From Rhodopseudomonas sp. AAP120 (GTDB lineage Bacteria > Pseudomonadota > Alphaproteobacteria > Rhizobiales > Xanthobacteraceae): DNA of 64,000 nt. This document shows, in pieces, positions 26,282 to 34,426 of the stretch (positions are counted from its first letter, which is position 1; the number at the start of each line of letters is the position of its first letter). Location of the stretch: assembly GCF_001295845.1 (NCBI RefSeq), contig NZ_LJIC01000011.1, positions 62,001 to 126,000 of the forward strand, in the 5' to 3' direction. Position numbers and translations under genes: made by a program. The notes beneath the pieces are model-generated. The model saw nothing but the letters and a program-made list of their open reading frames with translations, made no database searches and was not told where the DNA came from.

Positions 26282-27775
26282 TCAGCCGAAGTAACGTTTG
26301 ACGGCGTTGGGCGCGAGCGGCCACGGATTGTCCGCATGCGGCGCGACCGGACGCCGGCCGTCGTCGAGTGTGATCGACGATACCGGGCGAACTTCCGCCA
26401 TGTGGCCGCCGAGTTCCTGATAGTCCGACAGCCGCAGCGTGAACTCGATCGGCGCCACCAGCGCCGGCGTCGGCACGTAGCCGAAGGCGTTTTCCGGCAT
26501 CTTGGTGACGTCGACCATGATGGTGATGCCGCCGCCCGGATAGACATAGACCGGCGCGCCGCCGCAGGTGACGTAAGTCAGCGCGTCCTTCACCGAATTG
26601 GTCAGCCGCACCGGATTTTCCGTGACGCCGGCACGCAGCGAACCGCCAGCGCCCGCCATGAATAGCACCGTCGACAGCGCCGGCTCGCAATTGTCCTTCA
26701 CGCGCTGCGACAGCATCGCCAGCTCCGCCGGCATCTCCTTCTCGCGCGGGATCAGCTCGTCGTCGAGTTCGAAGTAAGCGGCGTGCTCGCCGGTGGTCGA
26801 GATGAAATACAGCCGCAGCCCGGGCCAGGCGACCTTGCGGTCGAACGGGCCGAGGATCGACAGCGGATCGGAAATGTTGGTGCCGCCCCAGCCGGTGCCG
26901 GGCTCGGCGACCTGGAAGTAACGGCCCGGCGTCGAGCGCCGTCCCTTGATCTTGATGCCGGTGTCGGGAATGCCCAGAACCTTGCCGGCCTGATGTTCGG
27001 ACAGCACGCCGGTGATGTGATCGTCCACCACCACGACGTCGTCGACCAGGCCGAGCCACTGTTTGGCGAACATGCCGATCGTCGCCGAGCCGCAGCCGAC
27101 GCGCATCCGCTCTTCCATCACGCCGTTGACGATCGGCGCCTTGCCGGCCTGCACCACCACGGTCGAGCCGCCGTCGATCGTCAGTTCGACCGGCTTGCCG
27201 TTGCACAGATCGAGCAGCGCCTCGCAGGTGATGCGGCCCTCCTTCTTGCTGCCGCCGGTGAGGTGATGCACGCCGCCCAGCGACAGCATCTGCGAGCCGT
27301 ATTCCGACGTCGTGACGTGGCCGACCGCTTCGCCGCCGGCCCGCACCGTCGCCTGCTCGGGGCCGAGGAAGCGGTCGGTGTCGATCTTCACCTTGACGCC
27401 GCAGTAGCTGAAGATGCCTTCGGTGACGACCGTCACCATGTCGACGCCGCCCACTTCGGACGACACGATGAACGGCGCGGGCTTGTAATCCGGATAGGTG
27501 GTGCCGGCGCCGATCGCGGTGACGAAGGTCTCCGGCGGAGAAATCAGTGTGCCGTCCCACGAGCCGTCGCGATGGAACGGCACCACGGCGGCGCCATGCG
27601 CCAGCGCGCGGTCGAGCACGACATGCGGATCGACGCGGACCAGTTCGCCGCCCGCATTGGCGTAGCGATCGCAAGCGCCGCTGGCGCCCGGCTTGATGTA
27701 GCACATCACCGGACAGGCATCGCAGCGGATCTTGTCGTCGCTCGGCGCCTGCGCCGCGGGAATGCTGTCGCTCAT
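26282..27775 (-). CDS. hnr: 6-hydroxynicotinate reductase
   Basis: The 497-residue protein resembles the Eubacterium barkeri reductase that converts 6-hydroxynicotinate to 1,4,5,6-tetrahydro-6-oxonicotinate with reduced ferredoxin. An N-terminal cysteine cluster (C18, C21, C25, C35; CDACPVMCYIKPGASGAC) should bind an Fe-S cluster. GCGSATIG around 227-234 is vaguely similar to flavinylation motifs ending in GAT. YVYPGGGITIMVDVTKMP and TGWGGTNISDP are further recognisable blocks. The start at 27775 follows GGAG by 11 bases and excludes a poor upstream extension. It heads an operon reaching to the MarR gene and is divergent from nicA. Confidence 0.85.
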   Translation of the reverse strand: MSDSIPAAQAPSDDKIRCDACPVMCYIKPGASGACDRYANAGGELVRVDPHVVLDRALAHGAAVVPFHRDGSWDGTLISPPETFVTAIGAGTTYPDYKPAPFIVSSEVGGVDMVTVVTEGIFSYCGVKVKIDTDRFLGPEQATVRAGGEAVGHVTTSEYGSQMLSLGGVHHLTGGSKKEGRITCEALLDLCNGKPVELTIDGGSTVVVQAGKAPIVNGVMEERMRVGCGSATIGMFAKQWLGLVDDVVVVDDHITGVLSEHQAGKVLGIPDTGIKIKGRRSTPGRYFQVAEPGTGWGGTNISDPLSILGPFDRKVAWPGLRLYFISTTGEHAAYFELDDELIPREKEMPAELAMLSQRVKDNCEPALSTVLFMAGAGGSLRAGVTENPVRLTNSVKDALTYVTCGGAPVYVYPGGGITIMVDVTKMPENAFGYVPTPALVAPIEFTLRLSDYQELGGHMAEVRPVSSITLDDGRRPVAPHADNPWPLAPNAVKRYFG

Positions 27776-27826
27776 GGGACTGATGGCTCCAGGCCGTCGG
27801 CGTGTGGCGATCCGGCACTGCCTCAT

Positions 27827-27846
27827 TTCATATGTATACTAATGAA
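27827..27846. promoter_or_regulatory. Operator-like palindrome A upstream of the 6-hydroxynicotinate reductase operon
   Basis: TTCATATGTATACTAATGAA is an imperfect 20-bp palindrome with 16 of 20 positions symmetric about GTATAC. It lies 51 bp upstream of the reductase start in the divergent nicA/hnr region. It is unusually AT-rich for this genome. Two related sites occur at 27931 and 32252. A dimeric MarR-type repressor is the obvious candidate binder; a gene for one closes the same operon. Confidence 0.7.
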
Positions 27847-27930
27847 AAGGGAGGGCTGCCTTGAAGTCAAGCATAAGGAATGGGCAGCACATGCACAAAC
27901 ATTGTCGCAGTGCACACGCGCTTGACGGAA

Positions 27931-27950
27931 TTCATTGGTGTAGAAACAAT
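27931..27950. promoter_or_regulatory. Operator-like site B at the nicAB promoter
   Basis: TTCATTGGTGTAGAAACAAT matches site C at 32252 in 18 of 20 bases. A -35-like TTGACG lies at 27922-27927, so the site would occupy the spacer and -10 region of a promoter reading toward nicA (start 28077). Binding here would block RNA polymerase directly. The 226 bp between this site and site A and the nicA start hold no supported gene. Confidence 0.7.
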
Positions 27951-28076
27951 CGTCCGAGCAATTGCCAACGGCGGTGGAGCCCGAATGCCCGCTACTCATC
28001 ACAGTGCAGCGTCGTTTGTTGCGGTGCACGCTGCGCGCTGCTTGCGGTGCAAGGCCGCATCTGCGGGGCGGCACCG

Positions 28077-28580
28077 ATGAGTTCGGCGGCGCCCGTCATT
28101 TTGACCGTCAACGGAACCGAGCACGCTTTCGATCTGCCGCGGGACACCAAGTTGATCTACGTGCTGCGCAACGATCTCGGCCTCAACGGCCCAAAATTCG
28201 GCTGCGGCCTCGGCGAGTGCGGCGCCTGCACGGTTCTGATCGACGGCGTGCCGGCGCGGTCCTGCGTGGTGACGCTGAAGACGGCCGAGGGCCGAATTGT
28301 TACCACGCTGGAAGGCCTCGGGACTCGCGATGCGCTGCACCCGGTGCAGGCCGCGTTCATCGCCGCGCAGGCAGCGCAATGCGGCTACTGCCTCAACGGC
28401 ATGATCATGTCGGCGACCGCGCTGCTGGCGCGAAACCCGACGCCCAGCGTCAACGAGATCCGCGAGGCGCTGCGCTACAATCTGTGCCGCTGCGGCACGC
28501 ATGTGGAAATCATCCGTGCCGTGATGATCGCGGCGGGCGTAGCCCCGGATGCGACGCTCGCTGAGGCGGCCCCGTCATGA
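28077..28580 (+). CDS. nicA: Nicotinate dehydrogenase small (2Fe-2S) subunit
   Basis: The 167-residue protein has the plant-type ferredoxin loop CGLGECGACTVLIDGVPARSC around residues 42-62. The second all-helical 2Fe-2S domain shows CGYCLNGMIM near 102 and CRCGTH near 138. This is the xanthine-dehydrogenase-family small subunit, close in length to Pseudomonas putida NicA. It relays electrons from the molybdenum site to the cytochromes of NicB. ATG 28077 was chosen over upstream codons because it begins the conserved domain. It overlaps nicB by ATGA. No FAD subunit gene is present, consistent with cytochrome-linked electron transfer. Confidence 0.9.
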   Translation: MSSAAPVILTVNGTEHAFDLPRDTKLIYVLRNDLGLNGPKFGCGLGECGACTVLIDGVPARSCVVTLKTAEGRIVTTLEGLGTRDALHPVQAAFIAAQAAQCGYCLNGMIMSATALLARNPTPSVNEIREALRYNLCRCGTHVEIIRAVMIAAGVAPDATLAEAAPS

Positions 28581-31500
28581 GCGAGCGCCAAGTGACCGAG
28601 CCGACGCCGGACACAGCGGATCTGCTGACTCGTGCCGGCACGCTCGCGGTGCTGCGGCCGTCGCAACACGTCAAAGGATTAGTCCCGACCGCGCCGCCGC
28701 CCGACGGCGCGCTCGATCTATTTCTGTTCGTCGACGACAGCGGGCAGGTGCTTGCCTTCAGCGGCCACGTCGATCTCGGCACCGGCATTCGCACCGCGCT
28801 GGCGCAGATCGTCGCCGAAGAACTCGACGTGCCGTTCGAGGCCGTCACCATGGTGATGGGCCACACCTCCGGCACGCCGAACCAGGGCGCCACCATCGCC
28901 AGCGACAGCATTCAGGTCAGCGCCGTGCCGCTGCGCAAGGCGGCCGCGCAGGCGCGGCATCATCTGGTCGCGCTCGCCGCGCAGGAGCTGGAGTTGCCGG
29001 CCGATCAGCTCACCGTCACCGACGGCATCGTGCATCCGCGCGACGCGTCCAATCGCGGCGTGTCCTATACGACGCTGCTGCAAGGGCGCCGCGAGCGGCT
29101 GATGCTGGCCGACGATGTTGTCGTCAAGCGGGTCGCCGAGCATCGCATCGTCGGGCGCCGCGTTGCGCGCTCGGATATTCCGGCGAAGGCCACCGGCGAT
29201 TTCGTCTATGTGCATGACGTCCGCGTGCCCGGCATGCTGCACGGCCGCGTCGTGCGGCCGCCTTATGCGGGCATCGATGCCGGCGATTTCATCGGCAATA
29301 GTTTGCTCGGCGTCGACGAGTCCTCCATCGCGCATATTCCCGGCGTGGTCGCGGTCGTCACCATGGGCGATTTCGTCGGCGTCGTTGCGGAGCGTGAGGA
29401 GCAGGCCGCCAAGGCCGCGCGCGTGCTCGAGGTCAAGTGGAAGCCGCCGCCGCCGCTGCCGAAGCTGGACGATCTGGCGACAGCGCTGCGCGCCAATCCG
29501 GCGACGACCCGCACGCTGCTCGACAAGGGCGACGTCGAGGCGGCGCGTAGTGCGGCGACTGTGCCGATGGATCGCACTTACGTCTGGCCGTATCAGATGC
29601 ACGGCTCGATCGGGCCGTCCTGCGGCGTCGCCGATGTCCGGGACGGCTTCGCGCGGATCTGGTCGGGCACGCAGAATCCGTATCCGCTGCGGCTGGATAT
29701 CTCGATCCTGCTCGGCATCCCCGAAGCCGACGTCGAGATCCTGCGCTTCGAGGCGGCCGGCTGCTACGGCCGCAATTGCGCCGACGATGTCTGTGCCGAT
29801 GCCGCGTTGCTCTCACGTGCTGTCGGACGGCCGGTGCGCGTGCAACTGACGCGCGAGCAGGAGCACGCCTGGGAGCCGAAGGGCGCGGCGCAGCTGATGG
29901 AGATCTCCGGCGGGCTCACCGCCGACGGCAGCCCGGCCGCCTACGACTTTGCTACGCGCTATCCATCGAACGCCGCCGTGACGCTGGCGTTGTTGCTCAC
30001 AGGTCGCGTGCCCGCGAACAATCCGGTGTTCGAGATGGGCGATCGCACCGCGATCCCGCCTTATGCCTACGACAACATCCGTGTGCGCGTGCACGACATG
30101 GCGCCGATCGTCCGGGCCGCCTGGCTGCGCGGCGTCTCGGCGCTGCCGAATTCGTTCGCGCATGAGAGCTACATCGACGAACTCGCCGCCGCCGCCGGTG
30201 TCGATCCGCTGGAGTATCGGCTGCGCTATCTGCACGATCCCCGCGCCGTCGATCTGGTGAAGGAAGTCGCCGCGCGCGCCAACTGGGCGCATCGCACCGG
30301 GCCGCGCCGCGAGATCGTCGAGGGCGACGTCGTCCGCGGGCAGGGGCTCGCTTATGCGCTGTATGTTCACTCCAAGTTTCCCGGCTACGGCGCCGCCTGG
30401 TCCGCCTGGGTCGCCGATGTCGAGGTGAACACCCGGACCGGCGATGTCGCGGTCAAGCGCGTCGTGGTCGGCCAGGATTCCGGACTGATGATCAACCCGG
30501 CCGGCATCGAGCATCAGATCCACGGCAACGTCATCCAGTCGACCAGCCGCGCGCTGAAGGAACAGGTGAGCTTCACCGACACCGCGGTCGCCGACAAGGA
30601 ATGGGGCGCGTATCCGATCCTCACCTTCCCCGAGGTGCCGGTGATCGACGTCGTGCTGATGCCGCGGCCGGACGATCCGCCGCTCGGCAGCGGCGAGTCC
30701 GCCTCCGTGCCCTCCGCGGCGGCGATCGCCAACGCGATTTTCGACGCCACCGGCGTGCGGCTGCGCGAGCCGCCGTTCACGCCGGACCGCGTCCGCGCTG
30801 CCTTGGGTTTGCCACAGCCTGAAACGCCCGTCGCGCCGCCGCCGCGGAAACGCTCATGGTTCGCAATGGCGGGTGCCGCGTTGCTCGGCGCGCTCGGCAT
30901 GGCGGCGGTCGCGCTACCGATCCGCGGCGCGCTCGCCCCGATTGCACCGCCCGATCCCGCGACCTTCTCGGCCGACATGATCGCCCGCGGCCGCCAACTC
31001 GCCGCCCTCGGCGGCTGCGCCACCTGCCACACCGTCCCCGGCGGCATCCCCAACGCCGGCGGCCGGCCAATGGAGACGCCATTCGGCACGGTATATGCGA
31101 CCAACCTCACGCCAGATCCGGAGACCGGCATCGGCGCTTGGTCCTACGCGGCGTTCGAACGCGCGATGCGCGAAGGCATTGCCCGCGATGGCAGCCACCT
31201 CTACCCCGCGTTTCCCTATGCGTCGTTCACCCGCACCAGCGACGCCGATCTGCAGGCGCTATACGCTTATCTGATGTCGCAGGCCCCGGTGAAGGCCCCG
31301 ACACCGGCGGCCAAGATGGCGTTTCCGTTCAATATTCGGCCGCTGATGGCCGGCTGGAATCTGCTGTTCCTGCGGCCGGGCCCGATCCAGGCCGACCCGG
31401 CCCGTGCGGCGCAATGGAACCGCGGCGCCTATCTGGTCGAAAGCCTCGGCCATTGCGGCGCCTGCCACACCCCGCGCAATGCGCTCGGCGCCGAGCAGGC

Positions 31501-32143
31501 GAAGACCGCCTATCTGGCCGGCGGCGAGGTCGACGGCTGGCACGCGCCGGCACTGACCGCGCTGTCGCGCGCGCCGATCCCGTGGACCGAAGCCGAACTG
31601 TTCGCCTATCTGCGCAGCGGCTTCTCGCGCTTCCACGGCACGGCGGCGGGCCCGATGGCGGCAGTCGTCGAGCAGCTCGGCCCGCTCCCGGATGCCGATA
31701 TCCGCGCAATGGCGACCTATCTGGCCTCGTTCGCACCGCCGTCAGAAGCCGATCCGGCCGAACGCGCCGCGGCGCTGCAGGCCGAGGCGGCCTCGGCGCT
31801 GCGCCCGCTCGATACGCTGGGCGGCCGGTTGTACGAGGGCGCCTGTGCGTCCTGCCATTCCGAAACCGGCCCGACGCTATTCGGCGTCCGTCCGGCTTTG
31901 GCGCTCAACACCAATCTCCACGCCGCGACCCCCGACAACCTGATTAGGGTCATTCTAGACGGAATACCTAGTCCCGCAGCGGCGGAATTGGGCGATATGC
32001 CCGGGTTCCGCCACAGTTTCGACGATAACCAGATCGCGGCGCTGGTCACTTATCTCCGCGCCTCCTTCGCCCCGCAGGCGCCCGCCTGGGGCGGCGTGGA
32101 ACAAGCGGTGGCGCGCCTGCGCGCTCACCAAGGCTCCCACTGA
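28577..32143 (+). CDS. nicB: Nicotinate dehydrogenase large subunit: molybdopterin domain fused to triheme cytochrome c
   Basis: The 1188-residue protein joins an aldehyde oxidase/xanthine dehydrogenase-type molybdopterin subunit (to about residue 740) to a cytochrome c region. A hydrophobic segment (SWFAMAGAALLGALGMAAVALPI) lies between them near 755-780. Three haem c motifs follow: CATCH near 814, CGACH near 960 and CASCH near 1090. Length and architecture match P. putida NicB. The reaction is hydroxylation of nicotinate to 6-hydroxynicotinate using water oxygen, with electrons passed to the respiratory chain. Cytochromes must face the periplasm, so topology is a point of interest. Confidence 0.9.
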   Translation: MSERQVTEPTPDTADLLTRAGTLAVLRPSQHVKGLVPTAPPPDGALDLFLFVDDSGQVLAFSGHVDLGTGIRTALAQIVAEELDVPFEAVTMVMGHTSGTPNQGATIASDSIQVSAVPLRKAAAQARHHLVALAAQELELPADQLTVTDGIVHPRDASNRGVSYTTLLQGRRERLMLADDVVVKRVAEHRIVGRRVARSDIPAKATGDFVYVHDVRVPGMLHGRVVRPPYAGIDAGDFIGNSLLGVDESSIAHIPGVVAVVTMGDFVGVVAEREEQAAKAARVLEVKWKPPPPLPKLDDLATALRANPATTRTLLDKGDVEAARSAATVPMDRTYVWPYQMHGSIGPSCGVADVRDGFARIWSGTQNPYPLRLDISILLGIPEADVEILRFEAAGCYGRNCADDVCADAALLSRAVGRPVRVQLTREQEHAWEPKGAAQLMEISGGLTADGSPAAYDFATRYPSNAAVTLALLLTGRVPANNPVFEMGDRTAIPPYAYDNIRVRVHDMAPIVRAAWLRGVSALPNSFAHESYIDELAAAAGVDPLEYRLRYLHDPRAVDLVKEVAARANWAHRTGPRREIVEGDVVRGQGLAYALYVHSKFPGYGAAWSAWVADVEVNTRTGDVAVKRVVVGQDSGLMINPAGIEHQIHGNVIQSTSRALKEQVSFTDTAVADKEWGAYPILTFPEVPVIDVVLMPRPDDPPLGSGESASVPSAAAIANAIFDATGVRLREPPFTPDRVRAALGLPQPETPVAPPPRKRSWFAMAGAALLGALGMAAVALPIRGALAPIAPPDPATFSADMIARGRQLAALGGCATCHTVPGGIPNAGGRPMETPFGTVYATNLTPDPETGIGAWSYAAFERAMREGIARDGSHLYPAFPYASFTRTSDADLQALYAYLMSQAPVKAPTPAAKMAFPFNIRPLMAGWNLLFLRPGPIQADPARAAQWNRGAYLVESLGHCGACHTPRNALGAEQAKTAYLAGGEVDGWHAPALTALSRAPIPWTEAELFAYLRSGFSRFHGTAAGPMAAVVEQLGPLPDADIRAMATYLASFAPPSEADPAERAAALQAEAASALRPLDTLGGRLYEGACASCHSETGPTLFGVRPALALNTNLHAATPDNLIRVILDGIPSPAAAELGDMPGFRHSFDDNQIAALVTYLRASFAPQAPAWGGVEQAVARLRAHQGSH

Positions 32144-32223
32144 TCGACGTCTTTCCCTTCAGGTTGCCCGATAAATCGGCGCGCGATGCCTGAAATGTCC
32201 GCGCGGCACGGGCGTTCGCCGCG

Positions 32224-32253
32224 TTGACAGGGGGCGGGCTGCGATCCTATTTT
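32224..32253 (+). promoter_or_regulatory. Predicted promoter of the fpr-ena unit
   Basis: TTGACA at 32224-32229 and TATTTT at 32248-32253 are separated by 18 bp, a near-consensus housekeeping arrangement. It is 84 bp upstream of the fpr start and clear of nicB. Operator-like site C begins within the -10 element, which is the expected place for a repressor site. Confidence 0.65.
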
Positions 32254-32271
32254 CATTCGTGTACAAACAAT
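32252..32271. promoter_or_regulatory. Operator-like site C upstream of fpr-ena
   Basis: TTCATTCGTGTACAAACAAT differs from site B at only two positions, both G/C exchanges. It shares the TTCAT, central GT-TAC and A-rich right side of palindrome A. It overlaps the -10 region of the predicted promoter. Three such sites at the only three plausible promoters of the nicotinate genes argue for one regulator. Confidence 0.7.
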
Positions 32272-32336
32272 CTGTCGGGCTGACGCCTCGTGCCTTCGCC
32301 GTCCCGGCCGATCAACACCAACTCCGGAGTTCTGCC

Positions 32337-33110
32337 GTGAGCAATCTGATGGAAGAGCGCGTTCTCTCCGTTCGTCATTGGACCGATCGTTTGTTCAGCT
32401 TCACCACCACCCGCGACTCCGGCTTCCGGTTCCGCAACGGTGAGTTCACCATGACGGGCATCAAGGTCGACGGGAAGCCGCTGCTCCGCGCCTACTCGGT
32501 CGCCAGCCCGAACTACGAAGAGACGCTGGAGTTCTACTCCATCAAGGTGCCGAACGGCCCGCTCACGTCCCGTATGCAGCACCTCAAGGAAGGCGACACC
32601 ATCATCGTCGGCCGCAAGGCGACCGGCACGCTGGTGATCGACAATCTGCGTGACGGCAAGAACCTGTACCTGCTCGCGACCGGCACCGGCGTCGCGCCGT
32701 TCCTGTCGATCATCCGCGATCCCGAAACCTACGATCGCTTCGAGAAGATCGTGCTGGTCCATGGCTGCCGGCAGATCGCCGAGCTGGCCTACGGCGAGTC
32801 GATGGTGACGGCGCTGCAGGATCACGAATTCCTCGCCGACGAGGTCAAGGCCAAGCTGATCTACTACCCGACCGTCACGCGCGAGCCGTTCATCCACGAG
32901 GGCCGGATCTCGAAGCTGATCGACAACGGCCAGCTGTTTTCCGACATCGGCCTGCCGCCGCTCGACAAGGCGCAGGATCGCGTGATGCTGTGCGGCTCGA
33001 CCCAGATGATGGTCGACCTCAAGAGCCGCCTGGTCGCGCTCGGCTTCGAAGAAGGCAATCACGGCGAAGCCGGCGACTTCGTGCTCGAGAAGGCGTTCGC
33101 CGAGCGGTGA
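32337..33110 (+). CDS. fpr: Ferredoxin/flavodoxin-NADP+ reductase
   Basis: The 257-residue FNR has the FAD-binding RAYSVASPNYEE motif near 52, NADP-binding ATGTGVAPFLSIIRDPE near 113, CGSTQMMVDL near 223 and a C-terminal EKAFAER, as in bacterial FprA-type enzymes. GTG 32337 was chosen because CGGAG lies nine bases upstream. Because 6-hydroxynicotinate reductase from E. barkeri takes electrons from reduced ferredoxin, this enzyme could supply them from NADPH. The shared operator and the downstream enamidase gene support a dedicated role; a housekeeping function is the alternative. Confidence 0.9.
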   Translation: MSNLMEERVLSVRHWTDRLFSFTTTRDSGFRFRNGEFTMTGIKVDGKPLLRAYSVASPNYEETLEFYSIKVPNGPLTSRMQHLKEGDTIIVGRKATGTLVIDNLRDGKNLYLLATGTGVAPFLSIIRDPETYDRFEKIVLVHGCRQIAELAYGESMVTALQDHEFLADEVKAKLIYYPTVTREPFIHEGRISKLIDNGQLFSDIGLPPLDKAQDRVMLCGSTQMMVDLKSRLVALGFEEGNHGEAGDFVLEKAFAER

Positions 33111-33229
33111 ACTCTGCGCGGGCCGCGCAGCGATCGGCGTTGCGCGGCGTCGCCAAGGTCGTATGCTGACAAACAAACAGCCCCAAGGCTGACAAGCCAA
33201 GCGGGTCGGATCGGTGAGGAGATAGCTCG

Positions 33230-34426
33230 ATGGCTCACGACGCGCCCACCCCGCAGGGGCCGACCAAGCTGGTGGTCCGCAACATCGGCCTGATGCTCAG
33301 CGGCGATCTCAATCAGCCGATCCTCGAAGCCGACACCATCGTGGCCGAGAACGGCCGTATCACCGCGATCGGCCGCCTCAAGGACGTCGACACCGAAGGC
33401 GCGACCACCATCGTCGATGCCCACGGCGCCGCGGTGACGCCAGGGCTGATCGACAGCCACGTCCATCCGGTCGCCGGCGACTGGACGCCGCGGCAGAGCC
33501 AGCTCAACTGGATCGACTCCTCGCTGCACGGCGGCGTCACCACCATGATCTCGGCCGGCGAAGTGCACTATCCGGGCCGGCCGCGCGACGTCATCGGCAT
33601 CAAGGCACTGGCGATCACCGCACAGCGCAGCTTCTCGGCTTTCCGCGCCACCGGCGTGAAGGTTCATGCCGGCGCCCCGGTGATCGAACACGAGATGGAA
33701 GAGAACGACTTCAAGGAGCTCGCCGCCGCCGGCGTCAAGCTGCTCGGCGAAGTCGGCCTCGGCGGCGTCAAGGACGGCCCGACCGCGAAGAAGATGGTGG
33801 CGTGGGCGCGCAAATACGGCATCCAGTCGACCATTCACACCGGTGGCCCGTCGATCGCGGGCTCCGGACTGATCGACAAGGACGTCGTGCTCGAAGCCGG
33901 CACCGACGTGGTCGGTCACATCAACGGCGGCCACACCGCGCTGCCCGACGATCAGATCCGCTGTATCTGCGAGGGCTGCAAGGCCGGCCTCGAACTCGTG
34001 CACAACGGCAACGAACGCTCGGCGCTGTACACGCTGCGGATCGCGCGCGAGATGGGCGATCTCAATCGCGTCATTCTCGGCACTGACGGCCCCGCCGGCT
34101 CCGGCGTGCAGCCGCTCGGCATCCTGCGCATGGTGTCGCTGCTGTCGTCGCTCGGCGATCTGCCAGCCGAGCAGGCGTTCTGTCTCGCCACCGGCAACAC
34201 CGCGCGGATGCGCGAACTCGACTGCGGCCTGATCGAGGTCGGCCGCGCCGCCGACCTCGTCATCATGGACGTCGCCCAGCATTCGGGCGGCGCGACGCTG
34301 CTGGAGAGCGTGCGGCTCGGCGATCTGCCGGGCATCGGCATGACCATCATCGACGGCATCGTGCGATCCGAGCGCTCGCGCAACACGCCGCCGGCGAAGC
34401 GCTTCCCCAGCATCGTCAAGGTCTGA
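33230..34426 (+). CDS. ena: Enamidase (6-oxo-1,4,5,6-tetrahydronicotinate amidohydrolase)
   Basis: This 398-residue amidohydrolase-superfamily protein has the metal motif LIDSHVHP near 77. GEVGLGG is near 173, IHTGGPS near 202, VVGHINGGHTALPD near 224, and the terminal metal aspartate is in ILGTDGPAGSG near 283. It closely follows the Eubacterium barkeri Fe-Zn enamidase, which opens the tetrahydro-oxonicotinate ring to ammonia and 2-formylglutarate. A strong ribosome-binding site (GAGGAGAT) precedes ATG 33230. It lies 119 bp after fpr on the same strand. With nicAB and hnr it completes nicotinate ring opening. Confidence 0.85.
   Translation: MAHDAPTPQGPTKLVVRNIGLMLSGDLNQPILEADTIVAENGRITAIGRLKDVDTEGATTIVDAHGAAVTPGLIDSHVHPVAGDWTPRQSQLNWIDSSLHGGVTTMISAGEVHYPGRPRDVIGIKALAITAQRSFSAFRATGVKVHAGAPVIEHEMEENDFKELAAAGVKLLGEVGLGGVKDGPTAKKMVAWARKYGIQSTIHTGGPSIAGSGLIDKDVVLEAGTDVVGHINGGHTALPDDQIRCICEGCKAGLELVHNGNERSALYTLRIAREMGDLNRVILGTDGPAGSGVQPLGILRMVSLLSSLGDLPAEQAFCLATGNTARMRELDCGLIEVGRAADLVIMDVAQHSGGATLLESVRLGDLPGIGMTIIDGIVRSERSRNTPPAKRFPSIVKV

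Noticed and set aside
33158-33177. A possible fourth operator site upstream of ena
   Set aside because: Only 12 of 20 bases match site C, mostly in an ACAAACAA stretch. ena can be transcribed from the fpr promoter.
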